From assembly GCA_033765345.1 (NCBI GenBank), contig JANRIC010000091.1, positions 1 through 53,034 on the forward strand: a stretch of 53,034 bases of DNA, read 5' to 3'. Shown here in pieces: positions 9,601 to 16,709 of the stretch. The translations under genes were made by a program, and so were the position numbers. Numbering within the stretch: the stretch's first letter is position 1; every line of letters begins with the position of its first letter. The notes beneath the pieces are model-generated. The model did no database searches and was not told the DNA's origin. It saw only the letters and a program-made list of their open reading frames with translations. This DNA comes from JANRIC01 sp033765345. GTDB lineage: Bacteria > Bacteroidota > Bacteroidia > Cytophagales > Microscillaceae.

Positions 9601-9969
9601 GAAGCTCATATTGATTCCGGCAAATGTGTAGGGGAGGGGAAGCCCGTGCCTTGCCAGCACGACACCCAACACAAACATATCAATGTATGTCTTGTGAGGC
9701 ATCACAAAAGCGACAGGGTGGCGACGCATGATCTTGGCCAAAGCCTTGATCTCGTTCGGGTGAATGTCGATGGTTTTTTCATAGGCTCGAGAGAGGATGT
9801 ACTGGGCAGCCTGAATCATGAGTACATCCGCCAGGGGCTGATGAACGGTATAAAGCTCTTTCAGATAAAGGGAAGCTTCTTGGGTGATTTCTTCTAGGCT
9901 TTTTTGTTGCTGTTCGGCAAGTTTGGAAAGTATTTTTTGAAACTTGGGGTTCTCCAGAATTTTTTTCAT
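6688..9969 (-). CDS. Trifunctional PlsB-HAD-PlsC fusion acyltransferase
   Basis: This 1093-residue protein has three enzyme-like parts. Residues about 50-330 resemble PlsB glycerol-3-phosphate acyltransferase: HX4D at His92-Asp97 (HKTYID), then WALEGTRSRTGKL. Residues about 330-600 resemble the helical PlsB C-terminus. Around 625-830 is a HAD-IB phosphatase domain with the DxDxT motif FFDLDRTL (Asp632, Asp634) and a SAATPYQVNPIA motif. Residues about 870-1060 are PlsC-like, with HX4D at His921-Asp926 (HQSSAD) and IAPEGTRS. HAD-PlsC fusions are known in actinobacteria; adding a PlsB module makes both acylation steps to phosphatidic acid possible in one chain. The role of the HAD domain is unclear. 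It sits 15 bp upstream of gpsA. Confidence 0.9.
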   Translation of the reverse strand: MKKILENPKFQKILSKLAEQQQKSLEEITQEASLYLKELYTVHQPLADVLMIQAAQYILSRAYEKTIDIHPNEIKALAKIMRRHPVAFVMPHKTYIDMFVLGVVLARHGLPLPYTFAGINMSFLGLGQFGRQAGGIFIRRDIQNNPVYKATLRHYIASLVGEKASFMWALEGTRSRTGKLVWPKMGILKYIVEAEKDSGHEVKYVPVSIVYDLIPDVKEMTEEGRGKNKNPESLWWFIDYVRKMGGDFGKISLRLGEPVPMNDHYATAVPDQEEDENSPQYVIPRFAFELLHKINQITPVTTASVICTALLSKYSLTKRALESDVADLMYLIESHKPDALVDRGKALGECIQTALNLLIKSNLVKQQGDPLNAKYTIVMDNYLPATYYANMAAHHFYRRAFIELALLKAVSFPTDKRVLEFWKEIMLFRDLFKFEFFYSRKPDFSDEIEADLAILSPNWKETLTESDTGILELLQKQHVLVSPVILYTYTEAYRVVALGLQNWDYTQVFREKDFIEDCLVLGEEMHWQGRIRRLESVSKPFLTNGLRLAQNYQLIPNPQDPKQEALENFLHRLDDIAERISNLQGMTLIKPHQTLLPMIPVDREIVPGSKTVSLTRDILEGESGAHIGAFFDLDRTLIRGFSAVNFFQTRLFSGQMTASEIVAQFAGVLVYATGYGNFSSLASIGAQGVKGIAEQVFIEVGEEVYLKHLADAIYPESRALVAAHLAQGHTVAIVSAATPYQVNPIARDLVIEHVMCTRLEVEKGKFTGKVIDPPCWGAGKAQQAYEFADKMNLDLSKSYFYTDSVEDLPLLEIVGHPRPLNPDTNLSAKAYENDWPVYRFNDEERPGVSNFIRTGLAIGSLIPAVLTGLVTGASNLSWSEGINSTIAAVGDFGTMMAGIKLVVKGEENLWSHRPAVFIFSHQSSADFFIVAKLLRKNARAIAKKELQWTPLGPLLMAAGVIFVDRSNRDKAIEAMKPAIDALKNGTSIAIAPEGTRSEDYKLGPFKKGAFHLAMQAHVPLVPIVIKNAHDAMPKGSSLFRPTAVEVVVLPPVSTADWHAEYLDQHIADVRQLFLNELGQDESSQPLLNSHSPQ

Positions 9970-10103
9970 ACGTATGCGTGAATACCGTTACAAGGATTTT
10001 TTGTAAAATAATTATAAAAAATAAAATTATAATGTAAAAAAGAGAAAAAATTGTTCTTTAAGGAGTTATTTGGGTTGAAAAACATCCAAAAAGAGGTCTG
10101 AGA

Positions 10104-10415
10104 AGACAAAATTGATGTTTAAAACCTTCAAAAGCTGTTTTTTTAAATCAAATTTGCCTGAAAATCCCTCAAATTTGCACTTTCAAAGATCAAATTTGCG
10201 GTAAAAAACCTCCAAAAGCTCTTCTTTTAAATCAAGTTTGCGGTAAAAAACCTCCAAAAGCTCTTCTTTTAGATCAAATTTGCGGTAAAAAACCTCCAAA
10301 AGCTCTTCTTTTAGATCAAATTTGCGGTAAAAAACCTCCAAAAGCTATTTTTGCACATCAATTTTAGGGTAAAAAACCTCAAATTTGGGGTTTGGAACAT
10401 CAATTTTAGGGCATA
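10104..10415. repeat. 42-bp tandem minisatellite, about seven units
   Basis: Units repeat with an exact 42-bp period; equivalent positions are 10146, 10188, 10230, 10272, 10314, 10356 and 10398. The four central units are almost identical and the outer units diverge. Because 42 is a multiple of three, the minus strand reads as a 14-residue peptide repeat, KEELLEVFYRKFDL. That frame has an in-frame TAG near 10345 and a TGA near 10185 and lacks a start codon, so a translated protein is unlikely. The repeat sits in the 650-bp gap between the acyltransferase fusion and the DUF2237 gene. Confidence 0.85.
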
Positions 10416-10473
10416 GTCAAGAATAAGAGAATTTTAAAACTATATTTTCGCTCAAACAGGGCTTAGTGAGGAT

Positions 10474-10590
10474 ACCATAACCGTCAAGCTATTGGGTTTT
10501 TGCTTTGATTTAGAAAGCAAATTAGTACAAAAAAACTCCTAATATCTACCTAGCACTATAGGTCCAATAACTTTTAACCTGACGGTTGAG
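10474..10590. repeat. Short inverted-repeat (MITE-like) element, copy 1
   Basis: The left end (AACCGTCAAGCTATTGG at about 10479-10494) is matched in inverted orientation by the right end (CCAATAACTTTTAACCTGACGGTT, 10564-10587), giving imperfect terminal inverted repeats around a core without a gene. The segment GCTATTGGGTTTTTG followed by TTTGATTTA also occurs in the element at 47475-47600. The two are therefore probably members of one non-autonomous repeat family. No transposase is nearby. Confidence 0.5.
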
Positions 10591-10622
10591 GACACCAAGC
10601 TGGGCGGTAGAGGTCAGACCTT

Positions 10623-10994
10623 TCACTGATAATCAAAGGCGTGTGCCTGCAAATCTTCTAGGCTTACATATTGTAGGGCTGCTTCGTGGGTTGACTCGAG
10701 GATGACGGGCGGTGCAAGGCCTGCCTCTAGGGCTTCACGCCAGCGTAAGGCACACAGGCACCAACGGTCACCGGGTTTTAAGCCCGGGAAGTTGTAAATC
10801 AGCAAGGGCTTTATCAAATCATTGCCTTTGGAAAGGCTAAACTCAAGGAATTCTTGAGTAACTTGAGCGCAGATTACGTGTGAACCACGGTCATATTCAT
10901 CGGTATTGCAGCAGCCGTCTCTATAAAAACCCGTGAGAGGCGACAAGCTACAAGGCTCAAGAGGTTGACCAAATACGTTTTTGGCTTGATTCAT
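10623..10994 (-). CDS. DUF2237 family protein
   Basis: This 123-residue protein matches DUF2237 along its whole length: NVFGQPLEPCSLSPLTGFYRDGCCNT at residues 6-31, GSHVICAQVTQEFLEFSLSKGNDL, then FPGLKPGDRWCLCALRWREALEAGLAPPVILESTHEAALQYVSLEDLQAHA. The family is widespread in bacteria and cyanobacteria, with conserved Cys residues in the GCC and CLC motifs, and its function is unknown. No signal peptide is present, so it is cytosolic. It stands alone between repeat elements and the tRNA-like RNAs. Confidence 0.93.
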   Translation of the reverse strand: MNQAKNVFGQPLEPCSLSPLTGFYRDGCCNTDEYDRGSHVICAQVTQEFLEFSLSKGNDLIKPLLIYNFPGLKPGDRWCLCALRWREALEAGLAPPVILESTHEAALQYVSLEDLQAHAFDYQ

Positions 10995-11150
10995 TTTTCA
11001 GAGAAGTTTTTCAGGTAAAAATAAGCAATCCGATGTGCAAAAACCGTAATTTTGATGGGAATAATTCTGAGTAAGCAAAAAAATAACCCAATAAACGCAT
11101 ATTAGGTTATTCACGAGCTAACGACCAAGATTTAGGATATGTTAAATTGA

Positions 11151-11264
11151 TAGCTGCGAAGGGAGGATTCGAACCTCCACGGAGCGGTTAGCCCTTTCGG
11201 GTTTATCCACATACCTCCACCCCCGAGACGGGAGGGCATGGCTGCCTGGTTTCATCACCTCGCA
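11151..11264 (-). ncRNA. tRNA-like RNA, copy 1 (class II cloverleaf)
   Basis: On the minus strand this folds as a tRNA: a 7-bp acceptor stem (TGCGAGG with CTTCGCA), T8-G9, a 3-bp D stem (ATG/CAT) with a GG-containing loop, a 5-bp anticodon stem (CCCTC/GGGGG), a 40-nt structured variable arm with a CCC-GAAA-GGG tip, and a 5-bp T arm (GGAGG/CCTCC) with loop TTCGAAT. The anticodon loop is CCGTCTC, with C at position 33 and a pyrimidine at 37, so normal decoding is doubtful. The 3' end reads G-CTA, so CCA is not encoded. It lies 18 bp from a second copy and was probably cut from the same precursor. Confidence 0.65.
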
Positions 11265-11282
11265 GTATATTTAAGTATATCT

Positions 11283-11397
11283 TGGCTGTGAGAGGAGGAC
11301 TCGAACCTCCACGGAGCGGTTAGTCCCTGAGGGATTTATCCACATACCTCCACCCTCGAGACGGGAGGGCATGGCTGCCTGATTTCATCATCTCACA
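11283..11397 (-). ncRNA. tRNA-like RNA, copy 2, with encoded CCA
   Basis: This has the same architecture as copy 1. The acceptor TGTGAGA pairs perfectly with TCTCACA, and the discriminator G is followed by an encoded CCA. The anticodon stem is CCCTC/GAGGG with the same CCGTCTC loop, the variable-arm tip is TCCC-TCA-GGGA, and the T arm is GGAGG-TTCGAGT-CCTCC. Base changes relative to copy 1 preserve pairing in the acceptor stem, anticodon stem and variable-arm tip, while the loops stay constant. That pattern indicates selection on the RNA structure. It is transcribed first and lies 28-40 nt downstream of a promoter-like sequence. Confidence 0.65.
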
Positions 11398-11431
11398 TTG
11401 TGTAATTTTGCAGTAGGGTTATATAAATACT

Positions 11432-11459
11432 CAAATTTAAATTTATATTTGGTACTCAA
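11432..11459 (-). promoter_or_regulatory. Candidate promoter of the tRNA-like pair
   Basis: On the minus strand, TTG (11457-11459) is followed after 17 bp by TAAATTTG (11432-11439). This fits the Bacteroidota TTG / TAnnTTTG promoter pattern. A start near 11425 would leave a short 5' leader before the first tRNA-like RNA at 11397. Confidence 0.45.
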
Positions 11460-11620
11460 TTTAAATCAGCTTTTTGATTTGCCCTTTTGCCTTATTGTTG
11501 ATACAAAGTAAAAGGAGAATTCTCTAAATTGCAAAAAGCTTAACAAATTAATTTATTTTTTATTATTTTCTAAATAAAATTGATATATTATAAAGCTTTT
11601 CTAAAAAAATATTAAGATTT

Positions 11621-12097
11621 ATGAATAAAAATTTAGATATCGATAACACCGATTTAAAGATTCTAAACATTCTCATTAACGATGCCAACACACCCTACAC
11701 CGAGGTAGCCAAAAAAGTGGATGTGTCAGATGGAACTATTCACGTAAGAATGCGCAAACTGCGTGACCTGGGCATTGTCAAGGGTGCCCAACTCAATGTA
11801 GATTACAGCAAATTAGGCTGGGATATTGTCGCTTTTCTGGGAGTTTATCTGGATAAAAGCTCACTCTACGATGACGTAAGAGAACAGCTCAAGGAAATTC
11901 CCGAGGTCATCAATATGCATTATACTACCGGAAACTATAGTATTTTCTTAAAAATTGTTTGCCGAGATACCAATCATTTGAGGGAAGTATTACACGATAA
12001 AATTCAAAAAGTGACTGGCATTCAAAGAACCGAAACCATGATTTCTCTGGAAGAGTATCTCAATCGGAGTATTGATCTACAGACAGATACACCTTAA
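11621..12097 (+). CDS. Lrp/AsnC family transcriptional regulator
   Basis: This 158-residue protein has an N-terminal winged helix-turn-helix (residues 8-65: LDIDNTDLKILNILINDANTPYTEVAKKVDVSDGTIHVRMRKLRDLGIVKG). A C-terminal RAM/ligand-binding domain covers about 70-150 (IVAFLGVYLDKSS, then HYTTGNYSIFLKIVC and HDKIQKVTGIQRTETMISLEEYL). Such regulators are octamers that sense amino acids or related metabolites. The target is unknown. It lies 208 bp upstream of sufB on the same strand, but sufB has its own promoter-like sequence, so a link to the SUF genes is not assured. Confidence 0.93.
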   Translation: MNKNLDIDNTDLKILNILINDANTPYTEVAKKVDVSDGTIHVRMRKLRDLGIVKGAQLNVDYSKLGWDIVAFLGVYLDKSSLYDDVREQLKEIPEVINMHYTTGNYSIFLKIVCRDTNHLREVLHDKIQKVTGIQRTETMISLEEYLNRSIDLQTDTP

Positions 12098-12223
12098 TAG
12101 ATCAGCGCATAAAAAAACAAAGTTTGAGCTAAAACAATCACGCTTGTCTCAGAAATTAATTATACTCAATGTGTAAATTGTTATTATTTATTTATCTATA
12201 GAAAAAAACAATCTGCAAAAACA

Positions 12224-12252
12224 TTGTTTTCTCCTTATTTGTTATATTTTTG
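12224..12252 (+). promoter_or_regulatory. Candidate promoter of the suf operon
   Basis: TTG at 12224-12226 is followed by 18 bp and TATTTTTG at 12245-12252, an exact match to the Bacteroidota TAnnTTTG -7 element. Transcription would start near 12259, giving a 5' leader of about 45 nt before the sufB ATG at 12306. Confidence 0.55.
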
Positions 12253-12305
12253 TATAGATTGAAATTATTCTAAATAAGCTCATATACCAAGATACAATCA
12301 TTCTT

Positions 12306-13754
12306 ATGGCAAAAGAAGAAACAGATATTCTAGAACAACATATTAATTCTGACTATAAATACGGATTTGAAAGTAATATTGAGTCGGATTCTGCCCCCAA
12401 AGGTTTGAATGAAGATATCGTACGATTCATTTCCGAAAAGAAAAACGAACCTGCCTGGATGCTAGAGTGGCGACTAAAAGCCTATCGTCATTGGCTTACC
12501 ATGGAAGAACCCAACTGGCAAAATGTCAAATACCCAGAAATAAATTATCAGGACATTATTTATTACTCTGCTCCAAGGCAGAAGGCCAAACCCAAAAGCC
12601 TGGATGAGATTGATCCTGAGTTGCTGGCTACCTTTGAAAAACTCGGCATTTCGCTTGCCGAGCAAAAACGCCTTACCGGAGTTGCCGTAGATGCTGTGTT
12701 GGATAGTGTCTCTATTGGGACTACATTTAAGGAAAAACTAGCTGAACTCGGCATTATCTTCTGCTCAATGAGTGAAGCGATTCAAGAACACCCCGAATTG
12801 GTGAAAAAATACCTGGGCAAGGTTGTCCCTCCAAATGATAACTATTTTGCAGCACTCAACTCTGCTGTTTTTAGCGACGGTTCTTTCTGCTACATTCCCA
12901 AAGGTGTGCGATCTCCTATGGAGCTTTCTACCTATTTTAGGATCAATGCCGCCAATACCGGGCAATTTGAAAGAACACTGATCATCGCTGACGATAATAG
13001 CTATGTCAGTTATTTGGAAGGTTGTACAGCCCCTATGCGCGATGAAAACCAAATGCACGCTGCCGTAGTGGAGCTGATTGCAATGGATCATGCCGAAATC
13101 AAATATTCTACTGTGCAAAACTGGTACCCTGGGGACAAAGAAGGCAAGGGAGGTATCTATAATTTTGTGACCAAACGTGGTATCTGTGAAGGTGTAAGTT
13201 CAAAAATCTCCTGGACTCAGGTAGAAACTGGCTCTGCCATTACTTGGAAGTATCCTAGCTGCGTGCTGAAAGGAGATAATTCAGTAGGAGAATTCTACTC
13301 CGTGGCAGTCACCAATAATTATCAACAAGCCGATACAGGAACAAAAATGATTCATATCGGTAAAAACACCAAAAGCCGCATCGTATCCAAGGGTATCTCT
13401 GCCGGATTTAGTCAAAATTCTTATCGGGGTCAGGTAAAAGTTTTCAAAAGAGCTGACAATGCCCGTAACTTTTCTCAGTGCGATTCTTTGTTGATGGGCG
13501 ACCAGTGCGGCGCACATACTTTCCCTTACATCGAAGTAGCCAATAAAAGCGGTATCGTAGAACACGAAGCCACTACTTCTAAAATTGGTGAAGATCAACT
13601 TTTCTATTGCACACAAAGAGGCATTGACCCCGAAACAGCCGTGGCACTCATTGTAAACGGATATGCCAAAGAAGTACTGAATCAACTCCCAATGGAATTT
13701 GCTGTGGAAGCCCAAAAGCTCCTGGCGATCAGCCTTGAGGGCAGTGTCGGCTAA
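12306..13754 (+). CDS. sufB: Fe-S cluster assembly scaffold SufB
   Basis: This 482-residue protein is full length for SufB. It forms the SufBCD complex that builds iron-sulfur clusters in the cytosol. Conserved stretches include PAWMLEWRLKAYRHW (residues 39-53), FCYIPKGVRSPMELSTYFRINAANTGQFERTLII, and YLEGCTAPMRDENQMHAAVVELIA. ARNFSQCDSLLMGDQCGAHTFPYIEV holds the Cys that I align with E. coli Cys405. EHEATTSKIGEDQLFYCTQRGI lies near the C-terminus. It is the first gene of a sufB-sufC-(pentapeptide)-sufD cluster. No sufS, sufE or sufU follows in the window. Confidence 0.97.
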   Translation: MAKEETDILEQHINSDYKYGFESNIESDSAPKGLNEDIVRFISEKKNEPAWMLEWRLKAYRHWLTMEEPNWQNVKYPEINYQDIIYYSAPRQKAKPKSLDEIDPELLATFEKLGISLAEQKRLTGVAVDAVLDSVSIGTTFKEKLAELGIIFCSMSEAIQEHPELVKKYLGKVVPPNDNYFAALNSAVFSDGSFCYIPKGVRSPMELSTYFRINAANTGQFERTLIIADDNSYVSYLEGCTAPMRDENQMHAAVVELIAMDHAEIKYSTVQNWYPGDKEGKGGIYNFVTKRGICEGVSSKISWTQVETGSAITWKYPSCVLKGDNSVGEFYSVAVTNNYQQADTGTKMIHIGKNTKSRIVSKGISAGFSQNSYRGQVKVFKRADNARNFSQCDSLLMGDQCGAHTFPYIEVANKSGIVEHEATTSKIGEDQLFYCTQRGIDPETAVALIVNGYAKEVLNQLPMEFAVEAQKLLAISLEGSVG

Positions 13755-13813
13755 ATCTTTTTTATGCACCTAATAAAGCTAATCCTAAAAGTCTTTGAGC
13801 ATCATTCGTGCTG

Positions 13814-13842
13814 AAAAGCCAATGTTTCTTCAAGTGGCTTTT
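13814..13842 (+). terminator. Hairpin between sufB and sufC
   Basis: AAAAGCCA (13814-13821) pairs with TGGCTTTT (13835-13842) across a 13-nt loop in the 128-bp gap between sufB and sufC. There is no long U-tract, so it may be a partial terminator or an mRNA-processing/stability hairpin that sets different levels of SufB and SufC. Confidence 0.4.
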
Positions 13843-13882
13843 GGGTTTAAGATTATCTATTAAGTATTCTTAATTAATATAT

Positions 13883-14638
13883 ATGATCAATATCACCAAT
13901 CTGAAAGCCTCTATCAACGGAAAGCAAATTCTTAAAGGAATCAATCTGGAAGTAAAAGCAGGGGAGGTACACGCCATTATGGGACCTAACGGCTCAGGCA
14001 AAAGCACCCTCGCTTCTGTACTCGCCGGAAGAGAAGATTATGAAATTGAAGAAGGTGAAGTCACCTTTATGGGCAAAGACCTCCTCGATCTGGCTCCCGA
14101 AGAGCGTGCAGGCGAAGGTATCTTTTTGGCTTTTCAGTATCCCGTGGAAATCCCAGGCGTAACCACGATTAATTTCCTAAAAACTGCTATCAATCAAATC
14201 CGAAAATACCGCGAGCTCGAACCCATGGATGCTGTCACTTTTCTTAAAATGATGAAGGAGAAAATGCAATTGGTAGAAATGGATGACAGACTCCTTAAAA
14301 GATCTCTTAATGAAGGGTTTTCGGGAGGAGAGAAAAAAAGGAATGAAATTTTTCAAATGGCGATGCTCGAGCCTAAATTAGCCATCCTGGATGAGACCGA
14401 CTCCGGACTCGATATCGATGCCTTGCGTATTGTAGCCGATGGAGTCAATAAATTGCGCCATGCGGATAATGCCACCGTCGTAGTTACACACTATCAGCGT
14501 TTGCTTGAGTATATCGTACCCGATTATGTACACGTACTCTATGACGGACGAATCGTCAAATCCGGAAGCAAAGACCTGGCTCTTGAACTCGAAGCCAAAG
14601 GTTATGACTGGATTAAATCCGAAGTAGCTTTGTCCTAA
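13883..14638 (+). CDS. sufC: Fe-S assembly ATPase SufC
   Basis: This 251-residue ABC-type ATPase binds SufB and SufD and drives the shape change needed for cluster assembly. Walker A is GPNGSGKST (residues 34-42), the signature region is LNEGFSGGEKKRNEIFQM, Walker B is LAILDETDSGLDIDAL, and the H-loop is VVVTHYQRLL. These are all typical of SufC, including KRNEI in the signature and SGLDIDAL after Walker B. It sits between sufB and a small pentapeptide-like gene that starts 10 bp after its stop. Confidence 0.97.
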   Translation: MINITNLKASINGKQILKGINLEVKAGEVHAIMGPNGSGKSTLASVLAGREDYEIEEGEVTFMGKDLLDLAPEERAGEGIFLAFQYPVEIPGVTTINFLKTAINQIRKYRELEPMDAVTFLKMMKEKMQLVEMDDRLLKRSLNEGFSGGEKKRNEIFQMAMLEPKLAILDETDSGLDIDALRIVADGVNKLRHADNATVVVTHYQRLLEYIVPDYVHVLYDGRIVKSGSKDLALELEAKGYDWIKSEVALS

Positions 14639-14648
14639 ATAAAGGATT

Positions 14649-15203
14649 ATGGATAATTTAGAATGTACCCGCTTGGCAATGAAACAAATGGTTTTGGAGT
14701 CGCAGCCCATCTCCATTGAAGAGTTTAACAAAGTGTTGGAAGCACACGATACCTTTTTGTTATACGGAGGTGCTGGGGGTGTTTGGGAGACTTTCTACAT
14801 CAAAAACATGATTTTTGGGGTCTATCGAGGTCCAAACCCAGCCCAGGGTACACAGGCAAAATTAGGTTTTCACGATCTGAGAGAAATTCAACTTACAGGA
14901 ATTGTACTGCCTTATGCGGATTGCTCGGCTATATTATGCTTAGATAAAAACTGGAGCCGTGCGGATTTGGAAGGAAGCCTTTTTATTGACTCTATTTTAA
15001 ATAATTGCTCATTCCAGGATAGCGATTTATATGGAGCCGACTTTTCCCGTTCAGAAATGAAACATTGCAATTTTCGGGGAGCAAATTTGCTCAAAACAGA
15101 CTTTGAAAATTGTGATCTCAGTGGTTCGGATTTTAGAGGAGCAAAAATAGATCAGTCTACTTTGTTTAAAAATGCAATTCTAGAGAATGTATTGATGGAT
15201 TAA
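14649..15203 (+). CDS. Pentapeptide-repeat-like protein between sufC and sufD
   Basis: This 184-residue protein starts 10 bp after sufC. Residues 1-85 form an unrecognised domain (FLLYGGAGGVWETFYIKNMIFGVYRG). Residues about 85-180 carry repeats of the A(D/N)LxX type: GIVLPYADCSAIL, RADLEGSLFIDSIL, DSDLYGADFSRSEM, CNFRGANLLKTDF, CDLSGSDFRGAKI. These would fold as a right-handed quadrilateral beta-helix. Pentapeptide proteins include gyrase-protecting and scaffold-like forms. Its place inside the suf cluster suggests a link with SufBCD, which also contain beta-helix folds, but no function is established. Confidence 0.8.
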   Translation: MDNLECTRLAMKQMVLESQPISIEEFNKVLEAHDTFLLYGGAGGVWETFYIKNMIFGVYRGPNPAQGTQAKLGFHDLREIQLTGIVLPYADCSAILCLDKNWSRADLEGSLFIDSILNNCSFQDSDLYGADFSRSEMKHCNFRGANLLKTDFENCDLSGSDFRGAKIDQSTLFKNAILENVLMD

Positions 15204-15295
15204 ACACTTGTGTTGGTGTGAATTCCTTTGTATCCTTGATGACATACAAGATAAAGACAATTTATATCTGGCAAAAAATATTAGTTAAATAAATT

Positions 15296-16621
15296 ATGAG
15301 CAATACGAAAATAGATGCATCTGATTTAAAAACGCGTTTTGAGGCGCATTTTGAAGCTCTTGAGGCTGGTCTCAATGGAAAAGCTCAACTTCCTTTGCAT
15401 CAGATTCGCCGGGAAGCCATAGAAAATTTCAAAAAACTGGATTTCCCCAACACCAAAAACGAAGAATGGAAATATACCAATATCGCTAAGATACTCAAGC
15501 CACTTTATTTACTTGAGGTAGACTCCCAACTAACTCAGGAGCAGATCAAACCTTTCCTTTTTTCTGAGGAAAATGCGTATTCGCTGGTGCTTGTAAACGG
15601 AAAATTTATTCCCGAATTATCAAATTATCCAGAAACCCTGCTTCTCAGTAATTTGGACGAAGCTTTTGTGCAATATCCCGAACTCATCGCTCAAACCTTT
15701 GCTCAATATCTCGAGGTAGAAACAGAGGTTTTTACGGCCCTGAATACCGCTTTGGTCGAGCAAGGTCTATGTATAAAAATTCAAGATCATCAAGTACTTG
15801 ATAAGCCTGTTTTTATACATCATTTTACGGATGCTCAACAAGGAGATATTGCTGTGCAGCCTCGTTTACTTATCTTGGCTGGTGCAAATAGTCAAGCCAG
15901 CTTTCTGGAAAAATCAGACACTTTAGGAAATTTCCAAAGCCTCAATAATGCTGTAGCAGAAATTTTTGTAGGAGAAAATGCCCACATCCAACACTACAAA
16001 ATTCAAAATGACCAGCCCACCGTATTTTATATTGGCACGACACAGGTCTACCAACAAAAAAATAGTACTTACAGCAACGTGACCGTCTCACTCAACGGCG
16101 CAATCATTCGGAATAACCTCAACATTTTGCTGGATGGTGAAAATGTCGAGTCTAATATGTATGGTTTGTATATGCTTGAAGGCAACACATTGGTGGATAA
16201 CCACTCGATTGCCGACCATAAAAAACCCAACTCGATCAGTAACGAACTGTACAAAGGGATTTTGGATGAAAAATCGATAGGCGTTTTTAATGGGAAGATT
16301 TATGTGCGCCAGGATGCTCAAAAAACCAATGCCTATCAGCAAAACCGTAATATCCTACTTTCTGATGAGGCTGCTATAAATACCAAACCTCAGCTCGAGA
16401 TCTGGGCGGATGATGTTAAATGCTCTCACGGGGCTACAACTGGGAATTTAGACGAAACTGCCCTGTTTTATTTGCGGTCCAGAGGTATCTCACAAACCGA
16501 AGCCCGAGCATTGCTTATCCAGGCTTTTGCCAACGAAATCATACAAATGATTCAGCTGGATTCAGTCCAAAATTACCTCTCGGAAATCATTGCAGAGCGA
16601 CTTCGTCATGAAAAACCATAA
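15296..16621 (+). CDS. sufD: Fe-S cluster assembly protein SufD
   Basis: This 441-residue protein is the partner of SufB in the SufBC2D scaffold. The N-terminal helical part contains FPNTKNEEWKYTNIAKIL (residues 51-68), the hallmark of SufD. The central beta-helix leads to a C-terminal core with GKIYVRQDAQKTNAYQQNRNILLSDEAAINTKPQLEIWADDVKCSHGATTGNLDETALFYLRSRGI. The His of CSHGAT aligns, from memory, with E. coli SufD His360. It lies 92 bp after the pentapeptide gene and is followed by a terminator. Confidence 0.96.
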   Translation: MSNTKIDASDLKTRFEAHFEALEAGLNGKAQLPLHQIRREAIENFKKLDFPNTKNEEWKYTNIAKILKPLYLLEVDSQLTQEQIKPFLFSEENAYSLVLVNGKFIPELSNYPETLLLSNLDEAFVQYPELIAQTFAQYLEVETEVFTALNTALVEQGLCIKIQDHQVLDKPVFIHHFTDAQQGDIAVQPRLLILAGANSQASFLEKSDTLGNFQSLNNAVAEIFVGENAHIQHYKIQNDQPTVFYIGTTQVYQQKNSTYSNVTVSLNGAIIRNNLNILLDGENVESNMYGLYMLEGNTLVDNHSIADHKKPNSISNELYKGILDEKSIGVFNGKIYVRQDAQKTNAYQQNRNILLSDEAAINTKPQLEIWADDVKCSHGATTGNLDETALFYLRSRGISQTEARALLIQAFANEIIQMIQLDSVQNYLSEIIAERLRHEKP

Positions 16622-16652
16622 AAGGGTACAGAATTTGTTTTAAATTAAAATA

Positions 16653-16685
16653 AAAACAGGTGAGGCATCAATTTCTCCCTGTTTT
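16653..16685 (+). terminator. Terminator after sufD
   Basis: AAAACAGG-T-GAG (16653-16664) pairs with CTC-CCTGTTTT (16675-16685), giving a stem of about 11 bp with a T-rich 3' flank. It lies 31 bp after the sufD stop and probably ends the suf transcript. Confidence 0.55.
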
Positions 16686-16709
16686 CATTTTTCAAAGAAT
16701 AAACCTGCT

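Noticed and set aside
10116..10370. Plus-strand open frame through the 42-bp repeat (DQICGKKPPKALLL units)
   Set aside because: There is no start codon, and the repeat accounts for the open frame.
11151..11397. Normal tRNA-Asp pair (loop contains GTC)
   Set aside because: C33, a pyrimidine at 37 and a 40-nt variable arm do not fit tRNA-Asp, which has a short variable loop.
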